Shown here: in pieces, positions 59,736-64,000 of the stretch
Position numbering within the stretch: the stretch's first letter is position 1
Layout of the letters: every line of letters begins with the position of its first letter
Origin: Legionella qingyii
GTDB taxonomy: Bacteria; Pseudomonadota; Gammaproteobacteria; Legionellales; Legionellaceae
NCBI RefSeq assembly: GCF_003184185.1
Contig: NZ_QHJG01000008.1
Coordinates: 1-64,000, forward strand
DNA length: 64,000 bases
Direction: 5' to 3'
Notes under the pieces: model-generated
The model's database searches: none
Told to the model about the DNA's origin: nothing
Seen by the model: the letters and a program-made list of their open reading frames with translations, nothing else
Position numbers and translations under genes: made by a program

Positions 59736-59751
59736 TGCAAACTGTATGCCA
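59736..59751 (-). promoter_or_regulatory. Sigma-54 promoter candidate for the fliM operon
   Basis: Minus-strand TGGCATACAGTTTGCA matches the -24/-12 consensus TGGCACRNNNNTTGCW with a single C-to-T change. It lies about 87 bp upstream of the fliM start. In Legionella, RpoN with FleQ drives early and middle flagellar genes, which fits. Confidence 0.8.
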
Positions 59752-59946
59752 TTTATAAAATAGTCTTGTCATTTAAAGTAGAATTGTAGCCTGGATGAAG
59801 GCCACAATACTGAAATGAAATTGAGGTGTTTGCCAATTTGAGATTAATCAAGATAACCAGTGACATGTTTGCATGGACAGTCAAAAATCATATGCCAATC
59901 ATTTGACAATATATCAAACTTAATTTGAGAAAAAGCAAAGACAAAC

Positions 59947-60177
59947 TTACTCATTAGTTTGTTGTTGACATTTTGCCTGCGCCATTTTTCGGCAATTATC
60001 CTGACAATCGATTTCAGAAGAGTTCAGGCATTGCGAATTAATACAATCTTGACTTGTATTATGAAAACACTGGGTTTTGTCATATTTTTGTGCGCCTAAA
60101 TAATCCTGAGGAATATCTGCTGCAAAAACAGAAAGGGAAAAGAGAAAGCCTAAAAAGATTAAAATAGTTTTCATCAT
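59947..60177 (-). CDS. Small exported Cys-rich protein
   Basis: 76 aa (75 if the second ATG is used). Signal peptide KTILIFLGFLFSLSVFA, then a mature peptide of about 56 residues with six Cys (37, 45, 50, 58, 62, 70; spacing C7C4C7C3C7C), probably three disulfides formed in the periplasm. AAAAGGAATT precedes the start, and TATAAT is at about 60212-60217 on the minus strand. Family not recognised. Confidence 0.65.
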   Translation of the reverse strand: MMKTILIFLGFLFSLSVFAADIPQDYLGAQKYDKTQCFHNTSQDCINSQCLNSSEIDCQDNCRKMAQAKCQQQTNE

Positions 60178-60247
60178 AATTCCTTTTAATTATGTTTCTA
60201 AATGAATTATAGTCATAAATATTGGAAATGATGAAACCACATATAAA

Positions 60248-61537
60248 ATGCGCAGCAAAACAAAAACATTAACCAATTTTAGCCGTGCGCGCTATAGCCA
60301 GTCGTTCTGTTTACGTCCTGATAATGAAGAACAACTTGCTGATTACCTTGCCCACAATCCCCAAGAAAACATCCTCGTACGTGGTTCAGGGCTATGCTAT
60401 AACGACAGTTGTTTTAATACTGATGGTTTTATTATTGATAGCGAACGCCTGAATCATTTTATCAATTTTAATCCCGAAACGGGTATTGTAACCTGTCAAG
60501 GAGGGGTTCCACTTAAAGATTTATTTTTAGTGCATCCTGATTTCATTCCTCCCGTTCTCCCAGGGACTGTCCATGCTACAGTTGCGGGTGGAATTGCTCA
60601 CGATGTGCATGGAAAAAACAATCATCTCGAAGGTAGTTTTGGACACCATCTCATTGAATTCGATTTATTGATTGGAAGTAAGAAAATTCATTGTAGCCGT
60701 TCTGAAAATAACGAATTATTTCATGCGACGATCGCAGGCTTAGGTCTTACAGGGATTATTACCCGTGCAGCACTCCGTCTAAAAAAGGCTCCTCGATTTG
60801 TTCAAACCAAACATAAACAATTTGAATCGCTCCAATCACTCACCGAATATATGGTGACAGAAGGCATTCATCATGATTATCAAGTAGCTTGGCTTGATCT
60901 ACTCAATCCGGTTCCCCGCGCTCTTTTTTCTGTGGCAGATTATTGTGATCCGTTCGACGATAAAAAATTAAAAATTCACTCCATACCCAAAATTCCTTTT
61001 TCTTTAATCAGGCCGTGGGGTATAAAATTATTTAACCAGATTTTTTTTAACCATAAAAAAGGACAAGAAAAACTAACGCTTGAACAATTTAATAATCCCC
61101 TGGATAAACTCATGCACTGGAACAGACTTTATGGACCTAAAGGATTAGTTCAATTTCAGGCAGTTTTTAGTACTGATCATGCTTCAACCACTTTGGAGCG
61201 ATTAGTACAATTGATTCGCCTTCATAAGGCAACACCAACCCTTGCTGTACTCAAGCTGTTCACTCAATCTGGTGAAGGCTTACTTTCCTTTTGTCAACCT
61301 GGATTTACCCTGGCAGTTGATTTTATTCATAATGTACAAGCAAAGCAGGCAATGTATGCCATGAACCAATTAATTACTGAACTCAATGGCCGAGTTTATT
61401 TAGCTAAGGACTTTCTTTTAAATGAAGAACAATATCATCAGATGTATGAGAAGCATGAACAATTCTCGCAAACTCTTAAGCGCCATGCATGTATTATGAA
61501 CTCTGATCTGGCAAACCGATTAGGGATAAAAAAATGA
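60248..61537 (+). CDS. FAD-dependent oxidase, DprE1-like
   Basis: 429 aa. The FAD-binding PCMH fold has LVRGSGLCYNDSCF and the block VLPGTVHATVAGGIAHDVHGKNNHLEGSFG, which matches DprE1 of mycobacteria (VLPGT...GGAIACDIHGKNHH). The C-terminal NSDLANRLGI also agrees. DprE1 oxidises decaprenylphosphoryl ribose at C2', and the partner SDR reduces it to the arabinose epimer. Here the substrate could be another polyprenyl-linked sugar. Overlaps the SDR gene by 4 bp. Start has weak ribosome site. Confidence 0.85.
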   Translation: MRSKTKTLTNFSRARYSQSFCLRPDNEEQLADYLAHNPQENILVRGSGLCYNDSCFNTDGFIIDSERLNHFINFNPETGIVTCQGGVPLKDLFLVHPDFIPPVLPGTVHATVAGGIAHDVHGKNNHLEGSFGHHLIEFDLLIGSKKIHCSRSENNELFHATIAGLGLTGIITRAALRLKKAPRFVQTKHKQFESLQSLTEYMVTEGIHHDYQVAWLDLLNPVPRALFSVADYCDPFDDKKLKIHSIPKIPFSLIRPWGIKLFNQIFFNHKKGQEKLTLEQFNNPLDKLMHWNRLYGPKGLVQFQAVFSTDHASTTLERLVQLIRLHKATPTLAVLKLFTQSGEGLLSFCQPGFTLAVDFIHNVQAKQAMYAMNQLITELNGRVYLAKDFLLNEEQYHQMYEKHEQFSQTLKRHACIMNSDLANRLGIKK

Positions 61538-62256
61538 TACAAAGAACATGGGTCATATTAGGCGCAACCTCCATCATTGCAGAAAAATTTGCTCATATTG
61601 CCGCTCGATCAGGACATCAATTGCTTCTCGTAGGGCGCCAGAAAAATCAACTCGATCTGATTGCAAATGATATCAAACTTCGATATCGAGTACGCTGTGA
61701 TGTACTTGTTTTAGATTTGATTGAGCAATTTAATGATCTGCTTGCTGTTTTTAAAACTGAGAACCGCGAACTGGATTTATTGATTGCACACAGCGATTTC
61801 ACTGATAACGATCTTTTGAATATTGAAACCATCACTCACCTCATCAAAGTAAATATTTTGACCACTACTTTATTGATCCACACCTACTTAAATCGTCAGC
61901 AAAAAGAATATAATTTATTATTTTTAAGTTCTGTTGCTGCATGTCGTGGACGCGCCAAAAACAGTCTGTATGGAGCAAGTAAAGCAAGCATTGAAATTTA
62001 TCTTCAGGGTTTACAGCAAGCTGCCAGTCCTAATCAACACATCACCATTGCTCGCTTGGGTTTTATTGATACCAAACAAACTTATGGCTTGCCCGGAATT
62101 TTTTATGCAGCCCCTCCAGACCTTTGTGCACAAGCCTGTTGGAACGCCCTGATACATAAGAAAAGGATGTTTTATTATCCTTATTTCTGGAAAATTATTA
62201 TGGGAATAATCAAACGGCTGCCATTCTTTCTTTATAAAAAAATGGGTAAAATTTAG
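61534..62256 (+). CDS. Short-chain dehydrogenase, DprE2-like
   Basis: 240-aa SDR. NAD(P) loop VILGATSIIAEKFA (about 6-19), catalytic Ser in LFLSSVAACRGRAKN, and YxxxK as YGASKAS. This is the TSxxA-type cofactor motif seen in DprE2. Coupled by a 4-bp overlap to the DprE1-like gene, strongly suggesting a two-step epimerase. A C-terminal hydrophobic/basic segment (IIMGIIKRLPFFLYKKM) could touch the membrane. Confidence 0.85.
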   Translation: MIQRTWVILGATSIIAEKFAHIAARSGHQLLLVGRQKNQLDLIANDIKLRYRVRCDVLVLDLIEQFNDLLAVFKTENRELDLLIAHSDFTDNDLLNIETITHLIKVNILTTTLLIHTYLNRQQKEYNLLFLSSVAACRGRAKNSLYGASKASIEIYLQGLQQAASPNQHITIARLGFIDTKQTYGLPGIFYAAPPDLCAQACWNALIHKKRMFYYPYFWKIIMGIIKRLPFFLYKKMGKI

Positions 62257-62274
62257 CGATTCCCTTATTAGTCA

Positions 62275-63273
62275 ATGTCAGTCATGCTCAGTAAATACAA
62301 CTTTTTTGTACAAAGCCCAGATGAGATAACTCCTCGTCAAGATCAGGCGCCATTTGATTTGACCAACTATAAAAGAGAACCTGAATCAGGATGGCGTACA
62401 GATTTCGTGCTTTTCTATGCAATACTTATTTATCATTTTTATAAAGTAGCGAATTTTCATAAAATTATAATTATCAATAGGGGTGATAATCAGTTCACTG
62501 TTAATTTTCAGAAACCCAAAAATCCAATACTTTTTGAAAAATACCTGGAGGAATTTGGTTTCAGCTATGATGATTTAGAAAAAGAAAATATGAACTATGA
62601 AATTTCATCAATAGATTTAGCGAAGCTAAGAGCCATTTTGAATATTTTATATAAACAAAAATACATTTCTGCATCGCTTTTGCAAGACATAAATCTGGCT
62701 ATTTCTTCTGAAAATCCAGATTTGATCAAATTAAATCAAGCAAAAGAGATGGACTTAAATAAGTCCACAATAATATATCCAAGTGAGGCGTACAGACAAT
62801 TTTCTTTTTGCAAAAATTTATATCATTATTGTGCTAATAAAAATATGTGTCTTTATAAGTATACAGATCTTTCTGCTATTATCCCCATGATTGAACGGAT
62901 GCTTAAGAATAATGTTAATCCCAATCAAGGGGGAAAAAATACTAAATCTCCACTTATGGGATTAATTTTAAATCAACACTGTAATGCAGAGACGAAACAA
63001 ATTGCTACTCTTCTTCTTAGATATAACGCTCAAATAGATGCTATGGACTTTTATTGTAAGACCGCTTTGCATCATGCGGCAGCCAGTCGAAAGGATTTAT
63101 GGATTGAATTCCTCTTGGAAAATGGAGCAAATGCTACATTAGAAGATGATTTAGGTTACACCCCAAAGCAAATCTATCTTGATAGCTGTAAAAGCAACAA
63201 TTTTCCAATTGACTCCAAAATAGAAGAGTTATTTGAAAAAGCTGAAACTGCAAAAATTATGATGTTGAAATAA
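62275..63273 (+). CDS. Ankyrin-repeat protein, candidate effector
   Basis: 332 aa, soluble. Two to three ankyrin repeats near residues 222-305, the best being KTALHHAAASRKDLWIEFLL (about 262-281) followed by ENGANATLEDDLGYTPKQIY. Residues 1-210 have no recognised domain. Ankyrin proteins are common Dot/Icm substrates in Legionella, but secretion is not shown here. Starts 18 bp after the SDR gene, with poor ribosome site; ATG 62284 is an alternative. Confidence 0.7.
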   Translation: MSVMLSKYNFFVQSPDEITPRQDQAPFDLTNYKREPESGWRTDFVLFYAILIYHFYKVANFHKIIIINRGDNQFTVNFQKPKNPILFEKYLEEFGFSYDDLEKENMNYEISSIDLAKLRAILNILYKQKYISASLLQDINLAISSENPDLIKLNQAKEMDLNKSTIIYPSEAYRQFSFCKNLYHYCANKNMCLYKYTDLSAIIPMIERMLKNNVNPNQGGKNTKSPLMGLILNQHCNAETKQIATLLLRYNAQIDAMDFYCKTALHHAAASRKDLWIEFLLENGANATLEDDLGYTPKQIYLDSCKSNNFPIDSKIEELFEKAETAKIMMLK

Positions 63274-63294
63274 TCTGGACTTGTATAGCACTTG

Positions 63295-63501
63295 ATGCAA
63301 CATATTGAAGTGTTCCTTAATAAGGCAGAAGAACCCCAGATTGCAAGCACCTGCTCTCTTAGTCAGTTGAAATCTTCAGGAAAAGTTCCAGGTTACAAAA
63401 AAGAAGGGTTGATTGTAATTATAGCGCTACAAGATCGTGATAGATCATCTATAATATGTATAACTCAATTTATAAATGCAGAGATTTTGGACAGATTATG
63501 A
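63295..63501 (+). CDS. Doubtful small ORF
   Basis: 68 codons with no visible ribosome binding site, no signal and no recognised family. It fills the space between the ankyrin gene and the secreted protein. It may be a chance ORF or a gene remnant. Confidence 0.2.
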   Translation: MQHIEVFLNKAEEPQIASTCSLSQLKSSGKVPGYKKEGLIVIIALQDRDRSSIICITQFINAEILDRL

Positions 63502-63522
63502 AATAAATAAAAGGAGTTTTTT

Positions 63523-63963
63523 ATGATCTCTATGAATAGGATTTCACTCACAATGATGCTAGGAACATTGAGTTGTCTATCATTTTTATCGACTGCTTTT
63601 GCAGATACGTCCATAACTCAAACTTCAACGACAGACATTTCAGGTACCTATGTATGCAATTTCCATGATCCTTTTTCTACACCGCCAGATGGCACAGAAT
63701 ACCTTACTATAAAAAAAGGGAGTAACAATAGTTATAGAATGTCGAAAAAAGGAATGAATGACACCACACCAAGCCTTGTTGGAATTGGTTTACAAAATAA
63801 AGAGCAGAATAATGCATTCTCATTTTTATTTTGGTGGTCTAAAGATCCGACGACTATTTTTGCCCAATACATCATCATCAAACCAGATGGTACTTTGGAA
63901 GGCAAGTGGGCACAAAGTAATAAGAATCAAGCCGCCACTATTAGTTGTAAAAAATCATCATAA
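63523..63963 (+). CDS. Secreted hypothetical protein
   Basis: 146 aa with signal peptide (RISLTMMLGTLSCLSFLSTAFA). The mature part has a short beta-rich domain starting DISGTYVCNFHDPFSTPPDGTEYLTIKKG and ending KNQAATISCKKSS, with two Cys that could pair. Lipocalin-like or META-like small beta domains begin similarly (GTY...C), but no family is certain. AAAGGAG precedes the ATG. Confidence 0.65.
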   Translation: MISMNRISLTMMLGTLSCLSFLSTAFADTSITQTSTTDISGTYVCNFHDPFSTPPDGTEYLTIKKGSNNSYRMSKKGMNDTTPSLVGIGLQNKEQNNAFSFLFWWSKDPTTIFAQYIIIKPDGTLEGKWAQSNKNQAATISCKKSS

Positions 63964-63990
63964 AGTGGCATGTGCATCAGTCATTAACAA

Positions 63991-63997
63991 AAAGGAG
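63991..63997 (+). promoter_or_regulatory. Shine-Dalgarno at the window edge
   Basis: AAAGGAGTTT at the last bases repeats the ribosome binding site of the gene starting at 63523. Another gene on the + strand probably starts just beyond the window. Confidence 0.55.
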
Positions 63998-64000
63998 TTT

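Noticed and set aside
1..64000. tRNA, rRNA, CRISPR array, complete insertion sequence.
   Set aside because: Scanned intergenic regions by eye; no cloverleaf with CCA end, no spaced identical repeats and no transposase gene found. A covariance-model scan would be needed to exclude small RNAs.

Overview
The window looks like a chromosomal segment of a flagellated Legionella or very close relative (Gammaproteobacteria). The evidence is low GC with a strong A/T bias at third codon positions, the surE-nlpD-rpoS and fliM-to-motB gene orders, homogentisate dioxygenase, a FimV homologue, chagasin-type inhibitor, and several eukaryote-like or orphan proteins of the kind that Legionella exports through Dot/Icm. 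The assignment is inferred from gene content; no database search was possible. I see no rRNA, tRNA, CRISPR array, intact insertion sequence or prophage.

Layout. 0.2-5.0 kb: a small orphan gene, then a three-gene EmrAB-TolC-like tripartite efflux operon (+). 5.1-13.3 kb (-): an exported orphan, cysS-glnS, and truA-trpF-trpB-trpA. 13.6-19.3 kb: an outer-membrane barrel, fimV, and an unusual diiron/E2-acyltransferase fusion flanked by two paralogous tiny membrane proteins. 19.4-26.7 kb (mostly +): folD, a PA3496-like small protein, rlmJ-gloB, mltD, yciB and an OmpR/QseC-type two-component pair. 26.7-33.4 kb: yebC-ruvC-ruvA (-), hmgA (+), then a lipoprotein gene, surE, nlpD and rpoS (-). 33.5-38.2 kb: malic enzyme, a chagasin-like inhibitor, a small membrane protein and ETF-ubiquinone oxidoreductase. 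38.4-45 kb: accessory region with three orphan proteins (one with an NLS-like basic patch, one with a Pro/Ser-rich N-terminus, one with membrane segments), pdxH and srkA. 45.1-47.7 kb: prfB (with its programmed +1 frameshift) and lysS. 48-59.7 kb (-): a continuous flagellar operon fliM-N-O-P-Q-R-flhB-flhA-flhF-flhG-fliA-motA-motB-DUF2802 with a strong sigma-54 promoter candidate ahead of fliM. 59.9-64 kb: a Cys-rich exported peptide, a DprE1/DprE2-like epimerase pair, an ankyrin protein, and a secreted orphan at the edge.

Functional themes. Two master regulators of the Legionella transmissive phase, RpoS and FliA, are encoded here, with the whole flagellar export gate, switch and stator genes. 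Many intergenic spaces carry imperfect palindromes sharing a core like TAGCCTGGGTGAAGCGCAGC. They form a dispersed REP-like family, and two larger palindromic elements sit in the rpoS leader and upstream of prfB. The most unusual gene content is the diiron/E2 fusion with its flanking paralogues, the DprE1/DprE2-like pair, and the cluster of candidate effectors.
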